Shown here: one piece after another, positions 1 through 12,673 of the stretch
Layout of the letters: each line of letters begins with the position of its first letter
How positions within the stretch are numbered: the stretch's first letter is position 1
Origin: Alopecurus myosuroides
Lineage: Eukaryota; Streptophyta; Magnoliopsida; Poales; Poaceae
Assembly: GCA_028641055.1 (NCBI GenBank)
Contig: CM054061.1
Coordinates: 34,281,877-34,345,876, forward strand
Direction: 5' to 3'
DNA length: 64,000 nt
Position numbers and translations under genes: made by a program
The notes under the pieces: model-generated
Told to the model about the DNA's origin: nothing
The model's database searches: none
What the model saw: the letters and a program-made list of their open reading frames with translations, nothing else

Positions 1-1
1 C

Positions 2-3000
2 AAGATAAGTATGGACAACCAAATTCTGATTGGAGGTCGCATATTCCTTGCTTCACTCATGTTGCTGGGAAATTCTGACATTGATGTCATCCTTGGTATG
101 GATTGGTTGAAGACCAACAAAGCCAAAATTGACTGTGCTCAAAAGTCAATAACTCTCTCCCACCCTTCTGGCCAGATAGTCTATTCTCCATATGGATCAA
201 ATTCCACTCAGCTATACACACTTGATGCTAAACCTCTACCTCTACTAGAAAATGTTCCGGTGGTTTGTGAATTCCCTGACGTCTTTCCAGAAGAATTGCC
301 AGGGATGCCTCCGGACAGAGCAGTTGAGTTTGTGATCGAGCTTGAACCAGGTACTGCTCCCATCTCTAAGCATCCATACAAGATAGCTCCTCCTGAACTG
401 AAGTTGTTGAAGGAGCAAATCGATATGTACATGGAGAAAGGCTACATTCAGCCTAGTTCCTCCGCTTGGGGTTGCCCAACTCTGTTCGTAGCCAAGAAGG
501 ACCAAACTAAGAGACTTGTTGTGGACTATCGTCCTCTTAACGAGAAAACAATCAAGAACAAATACCCAATTCCTTGTATCGATGATCTTTTTGATCAACT
601 TGCTGGAGCCTCAATATTTTCAAAGTTGGACTTGAGGATGGGTTACCATCAAATAAAGATCAGAAAGGAAGATATTCCAAAGACAGCCTTCACCACTCGC
701 TACGGTCTATATGAATACACCGTAATGTCCTTTGGTCTCACCAATGCACCGGCGACCTTCTCTCGACTCATGAATTTTGTCTTCCACGAATACCTCGACA
801 AGTTCGTTGTGGTATATCTTGATGATATCCTTGTCTACTCAAAATCCGAGAAAGAGCATGAAGAACATCTTTGTCTCACTCTCATGAAACTCCGCGAGCA
901 TCGTCTATATGCCAAATACTCCAAATGTGAGTTCTGGATTCCAGAAGTGGCCTATCTTGGTCATATCATCTCTGCCAAGGGCATAGCCATTGATCCTGAA
1001 AAGGTTAAGGCAATTGTTGATTGGAAACCCCCTAAGACGGTGAAGCAAGTCAGAAGTTTTCTTGGCTTGGCTAGCTATTGCCGTCGTTTCGTCGAAAACT
1101 TCTCCAAGATTACAAAACCTCTCACTGATCTCACCAAGAAGGACAAGAAGTTTGTTTGGTCTCCACAGTGTGATGAAAGTTTCAATCTCCTCAAAACTAA
1201 ACTCACTTCTACTCCAGTTCTAGTTGGTCCATATACCACCAAACCTTTCCAGATATTCTGTGATGCTTCTCTCCAAGGCCTAGGTGCAGTTCTTATGCAA
1301 GAACGTCAAGTTGTGGCCTATGCTTCACGTCAGTTGAACCCACATGAGCAAAACTATCCCACTCATGATCTTGAACTTGCAGCAGTCGTGTTTGCCCTCA
1401 AGAAATGGAGACAATACTTGTTGGGTAACCGCACTGAAATCTTTTCCGATCACAAGAGTCTGAAATACATCTTCACTCAACCAGATCTAAACCTAAGGCA
1501 AAGGAGATGGATTGAAAAGATCAAAGACTTCGATCTCACCATTTCTTACACTCCAGGCAAGGCTAATGTTATGGCCGATGCTCTCAGTCGCAAATCCTAT
1601 TGCAACAATCTCATGATCATGGACAGCCAACCTCCACTTCATAAAGAGTTCCAGAAGTTGAACCTTGGTCTTGTTCCTCAAGGCTATCTTGCTAGCTTGA
1701 CAGCCAGTCCAACTCTCGAGGACAAGATTCGTTCTGAACAGTTTCGTGATGCTGAAATAAAGAAGATGGTAGAGCAAATCAAAGAGGGCAGTGATAAATT
1801 CAAGTCCTTCTCTATTGATGACAAAGGAGCTGTGTTCTTCGAAGGACGCATTGCAGTTCCTAAGATTCAAAGTCTCAAAGATATCATTCTCAAGGAGGAT
1901 CATGAAACTCCTCTCTCCATCCACCCTGGAAGTACAAAGATGTACCAGGATCTCAAGACACTCTATTGGTGGCCTAGCATGAAACGTGAAATTGCTCAAT
2001 ACGTTTCTGAATGCGACGTTTGTCAACGTGTCAAGTTAGTTCATCAGAAAACAGCCGGTCTTCTCCAACCTCTCAAAATCCCCGAGTGGAAGTGGGACAT
2101 GATTGAAATGGACTTCGTTACTGGGTTTCCAAAGTCCAAGAAGGGCAACGATGCAATCTTCGTTGTCATTGATCGTCTCACTAAGGTTGCTCACTTCTTT
2201 GCTGTCAAAGAGACTATCTCAGCTAGCCAGTTAGCAGAACTTTACACAACAAAGATTGTTCCTCTTCATGGTGTCCCATTGGAAATTAGCTCAGACAGTG
2301 GAAGCATATTCACTTCTCATTTCTGGAAGAGTTCCCAAGATGCATTGGGCACTAAACTTCTGTTCAGCACATCTTATCACCCTCAGTCTCAAGGGCAAGT
2401 CGAAAGAGTCAATCAGATTCTCGAGGATATGCTCAGAGCATGTGGTCTCTCCTTTGGCATGAAATGGGAGGATTGTCTTCCATATGCTGAATTCTCCTAC
2501 AACAACAGTTTCCAGGCAAGCCTAGGCATGGCACCATTTGAGGCATTGTATGGCCGCAGATGCAGGAGTCCAATCAATTGGTCTGGAGCTGGTGAACGTT
2601 CACTCTTAGGTCCTGACATTGTTAAAGAGGCCGAAGAGAAAGTTCGCATCATTCGTGACAATCTCAAGATTACTCAGTCTCGTCAGAAGAGTTACTATGA
2701 CAGCAAAAACAGGGACATGATCTATGCTCCTGGTGACAAAGCATATCTCCGTGTAACTCCCTTCAGAGGCACTCATCGTTTTGGTGTGAAAGGAAAGATG
2801 GCACCAAGATACATTGGTCCTTTCAACATCCTGTCAAGACGTGCGGAAAATGCTTATCGTCTTGAACTTCCAGAAAAACTATCCAAAGTGCACGATGTGT
2901 TCCACGTGTCACAGCTCAAGAAGTGCTTCAAGGATCCAGATCGGGCAGTTGATCATGATGACATTGAACTGCAAGATGATCTCTCTTATGAGGAGCACCC

Positions 3001-3154
3001 TACTCGAATTCTCGATGAGACCGTTCGTAAGACTCGCAACAAGAGAACCAAGTTCTTGAAAGTGCAATGGTCGCATCATTCCGATAAAGAGGCAACATGG
3101 GAGACCGAAGAGGATCTTCGCAACAAGTATCCGGACCTTTTCATTTCTCAGTAG
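2..3154 (+). CDS. pol: gypsy pol polyprotein: protease end, RT, RNase H, integrase, chromodomain (5' partial)
   Basis: The frame is open at the window edge, so the ATG at 11 is internal. Numbering from that ATG: residues 1-60 are the end of the retropepsin (VILGMDWL); RT carries the YLDD catalytic box at about 269-272; RNase H begins with FCDAS and later shows the expected D and E residues; the integrase zinc finger has H631, a second H seven residues on, and the CDVC pair; the DDE triad is D721, D762 and E798, with 35 residues between the last two. A chromodomain occupies about 985-1045 and ends at a TAG. No frameshift or stop interrupts 1047 codons, unlike most other elements here, so this copy is young or still capable of making protein. 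In the cell it would copy and integrate the element, with the chromodomain steering it to heterochromatin. Confidence 0.95.
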   Translation, partial: KISMDNQILIGGRIFLASLMLLGNSDIDVILGMDWLKTNKAKIDCAQKSITLSHPSGQIVYSPYGSNSTQLYTLDAKPLPLLENVPVVCEFPDVFPEELPGMPPDRAVEFVIELEPGTAPISKHPYKIAPPELKLLKEQIDMYMEKGYIQPSSSAWGCPTLFVAKKDQTKRLVVDYRPLNEKTIKNKYPIPCIDDLFDQLAGASIFSKLDLRMGYHQIKIRKEDIPKTAFTTRYGLYEYTVMSFGLTNAPATFSRLMNFVFHEYLDKFVVVYLDDILVYSKSEKEHEEHLCLTLMKLREHRLYAKYSKCEFWIPEVAYLGHIISAKGIAIDPEKVKAIVDWKPPKTVKQVRSFLGLASYCRRFVENFSKITKPLTDLTKKDKKFVWSPQCDESFNLLKTKLTSTPVLVGPYTTKPFQIFCDASLQGLGAVLMQERQVVAYASRQLNPHEQNYPTHDLELAAVVFALKKWRQYLLGNRTEIFSDHKSLKYIFTQPDLNLRQRRWIEKIKDFDLTISYTPGKANVMADALSRKSYCNNLMIMDSQPPLHKEFQKLNLGLVPQGYLASLTASPTLEDKIRSEQFRDAEIKKMVEQIKEGSDKFKSFSIDDKGAVFFEGRIAVPKIQSLKDIILKEDHETPLSIHPGSTKMYQDLKTLYWWPSMKREIAQYVSECDVCQRVKLVHQKTAGLLQPLKIPEWKWDMIEMDFVTGFPKSKKGNDAIFVVIDRLTKVAHFFAVKETISASQLAELYTTKIVPLHGVPLEISSDSGSIFTSHFWKSSQDALGTKLLFSTSYHPQSQGQVERVNQILEDMLRACGLSFGMKWEDCLPYAEFSYNNSFQASLGMAPFEALYGRRCRSPINWSGAGERSLLGPDIVKEAEEKVRIIRDNLKITQSRQKSYYDSKNRDMIYAPGDKAYLRVTPFRGTHRFGVKGKMAPRYIGPFNILSRRAENAYRLELPEKLSKVHDVFHVSQLKKCFKDPDRAVDHDDIELQDDLSYEEHPTRILDETVRKTRNKRTKFLKVQWSHHSDKEATWETEEDLRNKYPDLFISQ

Positions 3155-3177
3155 GGAATCTCGGGGCGCGATTCCTT

Positions 3178-3192
3178 CAAGGGGGGGCGTTT
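3178..3192 (+). other. polypurine tract of the gypsy element
   Basis: A run of A and seven G lies immediately before the TGTAAC start of the 3' LTR, 24 bases past the pol stop. This is the expected primer site for plus-strand DNA synthesis. Confidence 0.75.
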
Positions 3193-4009
3193 TGTAACAT
3201 CCAAGTATGAAAACTCCCTAGTTGTTTTACCTTCTTGTTTAATTAAAGCAATGCATCATGTCATCATCCTCATTTTATTTTCTGCTTGCATTGTTTTCAT
3301 AATGAAATTCAATCTTTAATCAACATTTGTTTTCATACTTGTCTGTTACAATCTTTTCAAATAAAGAAATGCAAAACAAAACCTCCCTTGTTTCCAAATA
3401 ATTCATTTATGATTACTTATTAAATTGTTGCTTTAAATCAATCAATTATTTCAATCAATTAATTCAAATCACCTACAAATTCAAATCCAAGCCATCAAAC
3501 AACAACCCACTTGAGTTTATGAAATCTCTAAACAAATCAACTAATTTCAAACATTTAATCTATAGGGGTCACCCTATAAAAATGCTTTGTTTTCTTAATG
3601 TTAATCAATATTAAAAATTCTTTCAAATATTGATTTCAAATACAAACAACAATTTTAAATCTCAATTTTTGAAAACAAACTTTGGCATTTGGTTGCATTT
3701 GGTCTAACAAGGCTAACCTAATTTTTCTATAATTTTTACTAAGATAAAACCTACCTTTTTCTTCCAAAAGCAAAACCTACAAAAAAAAACAGAAAAGGAA
3801 AAATAAAAGAAAAGGAAAAACAACCGCGCGCGCTGCAGCTAACTACCCCAAGCCCACCTAAACCTAACCTAGCGCGCGGCCCAGCCCAGCTACGCGCGTA
3901 CCGTTTCGGATAGACGGCCGCCACCGTCGTCTCCCCGTACGGCAAGCATCGCAGCGGTGCCACGGCGGAACCGCGACGCCACCGACGGCCATCACATCGC
4001 CCCAGCCCC

Positions 4010-4015
4010 TATAAG
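4010..4015 (+). promoter_or_regulatory. candidate TATA box of the gypsy LTR
   Basis: TATAAG lies about 815 bases into the LTR in a GC-rich core, followed by a pyrimidine-rich leader. This is where transcription of a plant LTR element would normally start. Confidence 0.5.
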
Positions 4016-4708
4016 TACCACCTAGGCACTGGCGCCGTGCCCTAGCGCCTAGGGTTTCTCCTCCCCATCTGTTCCGCCGTCGTTTCCACCCTCCACCTTC
4101 TCTGAATCCACCTCACCGGAGCCGCTGTCTGAATTTCCGCACGCCGCCGACGCCATGGAGACGCACTCTCCTACCTGAGTGCTGGGATCGTTCCCCCTCT
4201 TCTACCTTTACATCTTCGACACCTAATCGCACTCGGTAAGCTTCTAATTCGCCGCCGCGGTCCTCGCCCTCTCCGGCCACCGTGACACCACGTTCTGAAC
4301 CCGAGCTTCCCGTCTTCGTAACAGAGCCTATCGACGCCGATCGTTCGCTGGAACCGAGCCACCACTCCGTCCTCTACACGTTGGACACTGGAGCTAGCCT
4401 GGAGGACGTCTACATCCGTGCCGCCGTCCTCTTCTCCGCCGCTGCCGCCGTCGTCACCGTGCGTCAGCAAGCCTCTGCTACGGCTACACCGGTGGTGAGC
4501 CACCGTTTCCTTCCCCTCGCTCCCTCCGTTGCTCCGCCACGGTACCGTGCATGTCCACGCACCACCAATTCCGAGCACGGCCGTGCAGCTCAACGCCGGC
4601 GAGCCATCTGCCTTTCTGTCAGCCGTGGAAGGTTTCCTTCGTCAGTTAAAAGTTCAGTTAGCTTGCGATGAACGATAACCTGCTTGCGTTTGCTACTCTG
4701 TCGAAACT

Positions 4709-4803
4709 GACGGAGTAGCGCAGTGGTAGCACCTGCGCTGTGCAAGCGCGCGGTCGTGGGCTCGATCCCCCTCGGCCGCAGTGGATTAAATCCACCTTTT
4801 TTT
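4709..4803 (+). other. tRNA-like segment with Pol III-type boxes and terminator, inside the LTR
   Basis: A perfect A-box match, TAGCGCAGTGG, is at 4716-4726 and a near-perfect B box, GGCTCGATCCC, at 4759-4769, at tRNA-like spacing. A five-pair anticodon-type stem encloses a seven-base loop. The acceptor and T stems hold mismatches, so this is not a sound tRNA gene. A 7-bp hairpin (4781-4795) and a run of seven T (4797-4803) follow at once, as in a Pol III terminator. It could be a SINE head or a tRNA-derived piece captured by the LTR. Confidence 0.5.
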
Positions 4804-7782
4804 CGCTCGCTTGGCTGACACCCGTGGCCCACATGTCATTGACTCCCTCAGCCACGCAAGCGCAGCAACGCCACGCTGGCCCCAGGCCCACGCTGCAGTG
4901 GCAGTGGCTAGGGGCCAGTACGGTACCAAACGTTTCTGCGAATTTCTGTTAAATCCAAAATCAATTTAAATAACAGATTTAAACCTAAAACTCGAAACCT
5001 TAATATCTTTTACTCTGTAATTCCAATAAATAAAAGTTTTATATGTTTTCTGTCCCAAATTTAATAATCTTTCCAAATATTCTATTTGTGTACTGTTTTG
5101 ACAATTACAAATGCATTTAAAATTCAAACTCAAATAATTCAAATGCTACATTCTAAAATCAATAACTAATTCATTCTTAATCCAATAAATGCAAATAAAA
5201 TATGTTTTCCATACCATTTCATCTCACCTTTGCCAATATAAATTTTGTTTTCTGTTTTGAATAATTAAAATTGCCTAAACAATTTAAGTCTTGTTTAAAT
5301 TCAATTAAAACTTGTTTAATATTGTTTAATTCATAATTAAATAATCCTACTTCCAATTTCAATATGTGAAATATGTAATCCAACTAAAATTTGATGTTCT
5401 TTTCAAATATAAACTTTGTTACTTGTTTTGAACATTTTAACTTGATGAAAACAACAATTACTTGTATAACATCATTAAGTAACCAAAAATTTCCAAACCT
5501 AATAAATGTTTTTCTAACTTGTTAACTATCATTCCAATTTCATCTAATCTTGTTATCTTATTGTTCTTTCATCATGCATGCATCATGCTAACTCACTTAC
5601 ACATGATGTTTAGTTGTAGCCCAATTAATTCAACCATAAGTCATGGGTTGCCATATGCAATCCTTGCATATGGGTCCATTTAAATTGTGTATCAAGTCAA
5701 CTAGTTACTTTGATGCATCTATTAACATGACATGCATCATCCCATGTTTGTGGACCCATGCCATGTATTGATTGTTCGTCCTTTTTCGATTGTGTGTTTG
5801 CTTCTTCTCGCTTTAGACGACGACGCTGAGCTTGACGAGACTTACGACACCACTACCCAGGACCTAGCCCAGTACCCGGCTGCTGAGCTTCCAGGCAAGT
5901 TATCACTCACATGAATCATCGAGTTCTCTTCCACACTTGTTGTCGATACTATCCTTTGTTCTATTTCCGCTAGCCCTATGAATCGATGCTTGTTCTTCGA
6001 ACCCATCACATGATACCCTGAACCAATGATATTGCCTCACATCCAAACCTACAGCCTTTGCTTGTGCCTGTTCTTATCTAGCATGCTTAGGGTTGCTTTT
6101 GCTCGAGTCTGTTGTCGGTTACTTCTTTTACTATTATTATTTTTGTACCGGGGGCTCGAATGTTAATCAATCAATCCTGATAATTGCTATGGTAATAATA
6201 ATAATTTGATGATAAGGCACCGGCAGGAGGCCCTAGTGGTTTTGAGGCCTGCTAGTGTCGACCCTAATAGGAAGAGGGTCTTGTCTACCGATCCATGATG
6301 AGCGCACTACCCGCATGTGGGAAGCGAGTATGGGCGCCCCCCTCAGTTTGACACGATTCGCATCTCGTCCAAATCGCCTCATTTAGTTCGGGTTTTCCAT
6401 TTGCTGCATGCATGATCTTGCGAGCCCTTGGATCCCGGGTGGAAACTTTCGTAGTCGGCATATAGGGGGACACGGTCTTACAGTGCTATGAGGGTCCCTT
6501 TTCTTCGGGGCTCGATTAGCCGTGCGCCCAAGGTGCTTTGGGCTTGATGCGAAGAACGGTTGGATTGTGTTGAGTGTCTCGTTTGGTGGGTTTGATTCCC
6601 ATCTGACGGGATATTCTTACGTGTACGGCCAAATTGGTGCAACCCTGCAGGGATAATCTTCTCGAGAAGCCGTGTTTTCCGCGGTTATGGACTACTTGGT
6701 GAAAGTACTGGCTAACAAGTACTCAGGACAACTTCAACATAATGATCAATCATGTTTCACCCAATGATTAATAACTTGACTAGTAATAGGTTATTCACAC
6801 AATAACTTGACTCATCTTTAATACAACTGTGTGAGTTATCCTCGGATCGCTTCTTCGGATAAGGGGCGAGATCCAGGATGGGTTTGGTTGAAGTTATCTT
6901 TCAGTTGGTTACAATTCCTCGATCTTATCTTTTCTGTTAGCCGGAACTTGTAGTTATTCTGTAGTTGGTTAGAGCAGCCCGTTGCAGCTTTTATAATACC
7001 TATCTTCTTCCGTTGATCCCAAGCATCCATGCTGGTGTTGACGGGTAACTCCTTGATGAAGTGTGAGTCTTGCTTGCCAGTACTTGGATGTACTGACCCC
7101 GTTGGGGCTGTGGTTTACGCAGACTACGACTACGACTATGATGCTTCCCAGGACGGCTACTTCGTGGAGTTTGACGAGACTGCAGACGAGTAGACTAGCT
7201 GGACCCCGGGCAGGATCCACGACCTACGTGGATGGGCTTCGTCTTCTTTATTTTCCCCGGCTTCTTAAGCCTTTGGTTTTGTCTGTACTCAGACACCGTT
7301 GTTTGCTTCCGCTGATGTAATGAATGATATGTTGGGACATGTGTCCTCTGAATGATTGTATCTGATATTCTCTGCTTTAGTGAAGGCTATTTGCAAACTT
7401 ATTTCATTCTTTTGTGTCTTAGAGACATTCTGTGTTATCCTTTGTTTAACGCTGTCGACGTACCCTGCGTGCTTGATATGAAGTACGTCGGCAGTAGTAC
7501 CTTAGATTTCTATCGGATAGTTTACATCGACGATGGAATAGCAGGGCTTGTGTTGTCGCGCATAAGCGCAGGCCTACCAGGAAGCTGGGACGTGGGAGCA
7601 GGTATGCCCCATAATCCAAGCACCTGCTATCCAGTTCGGCTCGATGAGTATCCCATAGAAGTCAGGGTGCGACATCTTCGTCACCTGCGGACACGTTACA
7701 TGCACAATCATGCATAACTTATCGATTAGACATACCATGCATGGAGTAAACAAAAGAGAATGGGCACAAGAGAGATGCACTC

Positions 7783-10700
7783 ACCCAAAATGGTAAGGAA
7801 ATATAATATGACTTTTGAGTTCATGCTTTCTAAGAAAATTGTACAAGTCTTTCTCCACGTCTTTGGGGTGACGTTCTAACATAGTTCCATTAATGATTTG
7901 TGGGTCAATGAACCCAACATCATGGATGAGTCTTATTTTGCATTCCCAAATCTTCAATCTGCATAATTGTGTAGGCAATGAAGAACTAGATGAGGTAGAA
8001 ATAAATCACTTAAAGAACGTAGCAACTCAGGATAGATTTGTCGAGCTCGCGCAGATTGAACAGCTGGAACATTTCACTCAGCTCAACTGCTACAGAGTAC
8101 TTTTTGGTGTGATGCTCCTCTGTAACATCCACATACACATAGTCTCTGTCGGACCATGATATGAATTGTTTGTACCAACGTAGCAGACTTTGCATTAGTG
8201 GTGGTAGATTCTTTTCCTGCGTAGGCTCGACGAGAGGCCCTTTCTTCACATATTGTAATGCTACCTCACCCATTGGCGCAACGTCCAGGCCTAACGAGGC
8301 ACGAAGAGACAAACCCATGTCGGACGCATTTTTCATGGCACTCTCTACAGTCATTCCAACTGTTGCCAAAGCTTTTATGACCTCGGGGTCCTGTTCCGGA
8401 CCGGCTTTCACTATGAGCGGGGGGATCGATTGTTTACTCTGCATCCGCTTTTTTTCATTTTTTCTTTCTCCTCCGCCAATGCTTTTGCTTGCGTACGAAG
8501 TTCATTATCATAGTATTTAGGCAAATTCTTCTCGGCTTGGGACGGTGTCGACAAAAAACCCGTAGCCCACTTGTCTACTATCGGAGGGTATACTTCCTTG
8601 GGCTTAGGCTCCTTTAGCGCCTTCTTATCGGCCTTCCATTTGTCATAGTGAGCCTTTGCGACCAATTTGGTTTCAGCATCACTAAGTTCCCAATGCCTTG
8701 GGGGATAGGCTTCAGTGATGGCTTTGGTACCCGTGTGGTCTAAGGTACATAAGGCTCCGGGTTAATAGTCCAAGAGCAGGTTTCCTTGCTGTCCGCCTGC
8801 TTCTGTTTCTTCGCCGGAGGAGGAATGGGGGGAGAAGGTTGCTGCTTATCCGCCGTAGGAGGAATGGGGGGCGACGGCTGCTGCTTATCCTCCGGAGAAG
8901 GAATGGGGGGCGACGGCTGTTTACCTGCCGGAGATTGTGGATCGGGGGACGGCGTCGAATGGCGTGAAGGGGGCGTAGGTGAACCAGCACCACCAACACC
9001 ACCACCACCACCACCTGCACCATCGGAGGGGGGTGGACTTGTTAGCCTTGGCGTCTCGCCTGGAAACACTATGTACTTCTTTTTCCAAAGAATGAACTGG
9101 CGCTTGACACCTCCAAGTCTTCTCTCCCCTTCGGGTGTAGCTATGTCAATCTCCAGGTCCTCAAACACTTGGACTATGTCTTCCACCGTGACACGAGCAT
9201 AGCCATATGGAATGGGGTTGTTGTGATGGAGTGCTCCGGGTGTACAGGGTAAAGCACTTCCGGTAGCTACCTTCATGGAAATGTTCCCCGCGGGATAATG
9301 CAGATCACATTCTTTCATCTCCTTTACATCATCCACGGGGTAGTGAGGCTCCGGTGCACGACTCTCGATCATCGGTGCATTAGCACCTGCAGGCGGGCCC
9401 TCCGTGGAAGCCACGCTGCTTCTCCGCTGATGCTGGCTTCCGAGATCCGCTGCATGTTCTTCATGCGGCCCTGCAGCCGCCGCTGTTTCTTTCTCAAGTA
9501 TTCCCGCCACGGTCTGCTTCAACTCACTAACTTCCGTTGCAAGCTTCGACAGAAGATCTACAGACCGGTCCGTATTTCTTTTACGGCTTCTGTAACAGTA
9601 CGTGTCACCCTCCTGGGAAAACCCTACTTTCCACGGCAATCTGCCTTTGCCTCGTATATGTCCTCCGTGTTCAGGATTCCCGAGGGCATGGGTCAGTTCG
9701 TCTCTCTCTCTGTTGAACGTGATCCAGCCCTGTTGAGCTTTGGTCATTGCGTGAACAAGGTTTTTTGTTGGAGCAAACGTTTTCTGCCGATGAACACACG
9801 CCCCTGTCTCCGGGTCTAGCGATCCCCCATGCCCGTACCACCACATTTTGGCTCTTTCGTCCCATCCCTCTGTACCTAGAGGGATTCCTCTTGCCCTCAG
9901 GCCGTCCTCCATCGCCTGCCACTTAGGCGCCAAAACGCGGTATCCTCCTGGCCCCATAACATGATGGTACTGTTTCTTATCCGCATTAGCCTTATTTTTT
10001 TTGACATTCCTTGAAATGCTCCGATTTCTTCTGCGTCACAAATTCTGGCCAATCATCTCTCAGTTTCTCATGTTGTCCAGTGAAAATCGGAGTCTTGCCC
10101 TTGCTGACATATTCACGGAACAATTTTTTCTTGAATTTCCGGAATGCGTCCGCCATCTTCTAAAGAGCGAACTCTTTGACTAGCCTCCTCCTCTCACGTC
10201 CACCCGGAACCTCGTTATCGAATTCATCTTTTTTGTTGTATTCCGGTGGTAGAATGAAATGTGCCATAAGCTTTCTAAACATAATCTTTTTTGTTCTCTT
10301 GTCGACATAACTGAAACCAAGACGTGCTTTCTTTGGCTCCTTCAATTCCTGGACGGTGATCGGGACGCTGTCTCTAACAAGGACTCCGCATTTGTTGATA
10401 AACTTTGTGGTGTGCTGTAGGGGATTGCCGGTTTCACCGACTTATTCGATGGTATATGTTTCTCCTTCTTTCATCGCCCTGGATTTTCCACGCTTTGTCG
10501 TACTAGATCCGGCTGAGGGCTAAAATAAGAAAGAGAGTCGCGCGCGTTAGTGCATATGTATTCACATTTCAGTAAGTTTGTATCACGAGAGGCTCAATGT
10601 ATATATATATACCTCGCCGGAGGTGGTTCTTCTTTGGAATTGGAGATCGTCGTTTGTCGACGGTTGACCTCCGTCATCAATGTCAATTCCTTCACCTCCT

Positions 10701-10873
10701 TGATCATCGACAATGTCCGTTCCTTCACCTGTTTGATCATCGACAATGTGCGTTCCTTCACGTTCTTGATCATCAAGGTTCAGATAAGAAGAGATTACAT
10801 CATGTTCTCTGGCTATCATTTCTAATATATAACCTTCAGCCTCCTGTTCCGTCAGGTCTCTATCGTCCGCCAT
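7783..10873 (-). pseudogene. CACTA A second gene: En/Spm-type protein plus start of a Ulp1-like protease, degraded
   Basis: Reading leftward from an ATG at 10873, the product resembles the second protein of grass CACTA elements: an acidic start, a splice donor near 10612, a charged block at 10345-10160, then a W- and G-rich block (MGPGGY, WWYGHGG) at 9957-9400 and a proline-rich stretch near 8800-9000. The last visible exon (about 7975-7783) holds GFIDP and ends in an FPYHF motif before a GTGAGT donor, as in Ulp1/C48-type protease regions of these elements. The catalytic exons would lie left of the gypsy element. The gene is broken by in-frame stops near 10435 and 10172 and by frame changes at homopolymers (9995-10002, about 8696, 8449-8455). 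Confidence 0.75.
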
Positions 10874-11850
10874 ATGTCACTCCTGCAGACATGCATGTAG
10901 TCAAAATTAATTAAGTATATAGGAGACTTAGCAAATATTGTCGTAGAAGAAGGGAAAACATATTGCTAGGGTTTTGGGTGGAAGAACGATGACCACCAGA
11001 GGAGTAAAACCATACTTTAGAGGTGTGTCCAAGATTAGTTTCTCAAATGACTTGGAGAACCCTATAGCTAGGTTGCATTTGCTTTCCTGGTCATTTTGGT
11101 ATATTACACTTAATATTCTGAATTTATTGAATTAAAACTTGTTTTCATTATTTTAATGAATTTAATAAAAATTCACATATAGTCTCATCTTGAACTTTGT
11201 CAAACATGATTGAAAATGATATAAACATATAGCTTACATTTTTCTGAATATTTTGCATATTTTTCCATAATTTTTGGAATTATAAATTAAAAGTTATTTA
11301 ATTTAGAAGATTAATTATGTTATGTTATTCCATATAAAGTGGGCCCCACGTGTCACGATGACGTCATCAAAAGAAAAATCTCGGCAACACGTGGCCAGGT
11401 GACGTCACTCCTGGCGTCACACGGTGGCCGGTTGCAGTTTAGGCTCTCGGGTCTCCGGCGATTTCGGCGATTCCGGCCACGGGGGAGGGAACGGAGATGG
11501 GGAGGATGCCACTGCCACTGTGGTGCTCGCCACAGGGGAGGGGACGGAGATGGGGACGAGGCCGCCGGCGGCGAATCTGGCCGCGTGCGGGAGCGAGAGG
11601 TTCGAGGGCAGCCGTTCGAGGGCGTTGGTTCGAGGGCGTTGGTTTGAGGGCGGCGTTCGAGAGACGGCGACGGGGCGGGGGCGGAGCAGGGTGGAGGTGG
11701 TGGAGAGAAGGGCGCGGCAACGGCGACGGCGCGGTCCTCTCGCAGAGTCTCTGCGCGGGCGACAGCGACGGAATCGGGGCGACGACGACGGAACCGGCGC
11801 GAGTAAGACGAGGAAGACGAGGGTTTTGGGGGCAGGAAGACATCGCGCAT
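10874..11850. other. non-coding interval of CACTA A: AT-rich spacer then GC-rich block
   Basis: 10874-11340 is AT-rich with no convincing gene and is the likely upstream region of the second CACTA gene. 11420-11850 is GC-rich and open in several frames on both strands, a composition effect. A TATATA stretch at 11849-11856 would serve the minus strand, so the GC-rich part may be a 5' exon or leader of a captured gene. I recognise no domain. Confidence 0.4.
11347..11407. promoter_or_regulatory. paired ACGT-core (bZIP-type) sites
   Basis: CACGTG at 11347 and 11388 and the palindrome TGACGTCA at 11359 and 11400 form two G-box/CRE pairs with the same 12-base offset. These are canonical plant bZIP sites. 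Function is not shown. Confidence 0.45.
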
Positions 11851-11861
11851 ATATAGGTCCA

Positions 11862-12440
11862 GCCTTTAGTCCCGGTTGGTGGTCCCCTGGGGTACCCTCC
11901 GCGGGCCTTTTGTCCCGGTTGGTGTCACGAACCGGAACTAAACGTGCACTTTTTTCGTCCCGTTTTCGTTCCCGCGCAGAACGAGCCTTTAGTCCCGGTT
12001 CCTGACACGAACCGCGACTAAAGGTGCTTATTCAAATACTTTTCCTTTTTCCCAAACTTAAAAGTACAAATAATATATCAGAAAATTCAGAAAAATAAAA
12101 CTAATTCTTTTTCCAATCTTAAAAATACAAATAATATATCAGAAAATTCAGAAAAATAAAACTAATTATTTTTCCAATCTTAAAAATACAAATAATATAT
12201 CAGAAAAATCAGAAAAATAAAACTAATTCTTTTTCCAATCTTTAAAATACAAATAATATATCAGAAAATTCATAAAAATAAAACTAATTCTTTTTAAAAT
12301 CTTAAAAATACAAATAATATATCAGAAAATTCAGAAAAATAAAACTAATTCTTTTTAAAATCTTAAAAATAAAAATAATATATCAGAAAATTCAGAAAAA
12401 TAAAACCCCTTTAGTCCCGGCATGTTTTACCAACCGAGAC
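11862..12440. repeat. internal CACTA subterminal-type motifs flanking a 61-bp tandem repeat
   Basis: TTTAGTCCCGGTT and its inverse recur at about 11866, 11908, 11990 and 12411. Between them (about 12050-12408) a 61-bp AT-rich unit containing ATAATATATCAGAAAATTC is repeated nearly six times with few changes. Such motifs normally sit next to CACTA ends, so their presence in the middle of A hints at a nested or fused element. Confidence 0.7.
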
Positions 12441-12489
12441 GAAATGGTTATGGTTTTGTTCCATCCAATCATAAAGATTCACACACATC

Positions 12490-12493
<4 letters not shown>

Positions 12494-12528
<35 letters not shown>
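12494..12528. repeat. TA dinucleotide microsatellite
   Basis: About 17 TA units follow a short non-coding stretch downstream of the minus-strand gene at 12674-13093. Confidence 0.95.
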
Positions 12529-12530
<2 letters not shown>

Positions 12531-12673
12531 TAAAAAAGGCAGTACATAAATGGCTAGAGTGGATCTAAACCTAAACGGAGAGCATAGATGCATGATCTGA
12601 TATCTGCTAGTCATACTCCTGCCTAGGCCTATAGTACATGTACTCGTAGTCGTCGTAGTCGTCGCCGTCGTCA

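Larger units (their letters stand above)
1..7700 (+). mobile_element. Ty3/gypsy chromovirus (Tekay-type), 3' half
   Basis: The window opens inside the polyprotein of a plant chromovirus and runs through its polypurine tract and 3' LTR. The gag region and 5' LTR lie left of the window. The C-terminal chromodomain and the very long LTR fit the Tekay lineage known from grasses. The LTR starts TGTAAC and ends GTTACA, a perfect 6-bp inverted terminus, which sets the right edge at 7700. The 5 bases TGCAC at 7701-7705 should be the target duplication, but the partner copy is not visible. The flanking DNA is an intron of the second gene of CACTA A, so this element inserted after that CACTA. Confidence 0.9.
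3193..7700 (+). repeat. 3' LTR of the gypsy element (about 4.5 kb)
   Basis: It begins TGTAACATCC directly after the polypurine tract and ends CACGTTACA, so the termini mirror each other over six bases. U3 is AT-rich to about 3800, then a GC-rich core with a TATA box (4010) follows. A long R/U5 section contains a tRNA-like segment (4709) and further AT-rich DNA. Short open frames in it overlap one another and match no domain I recognise. The right boundary rests on the mirrored terminus, since the 5' LTR is not available for alignment. Confidence 0.75.

Noticed and set aside
4282..4671. Open frames on both strands in the GC-rich core of the gypsy LTR
   Set aside because: High GC content, no domain, overlapping frames on both strands, located in LTR leader sequence. 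Treated as non-coding.
4709..4780. Functional tRNA gene
   Set aside because: Acceptor and T stems have mismatches and the base before the anticodon position is not T. Described as tRNA-like only.
8786..9202. 138-codon plus-strand glycine-rich frame
   Set aside because: It is the antisense of the proline-rich part of the CACTA A second gene on the minus strand.
11353..12005. Long arginine/proline- and glycine/arginine-rich frames near 11.4-12.0 kb
   Set aside because: Open on both strands in several frames because of GC-rich composition; no domain and no clear start or splice context.
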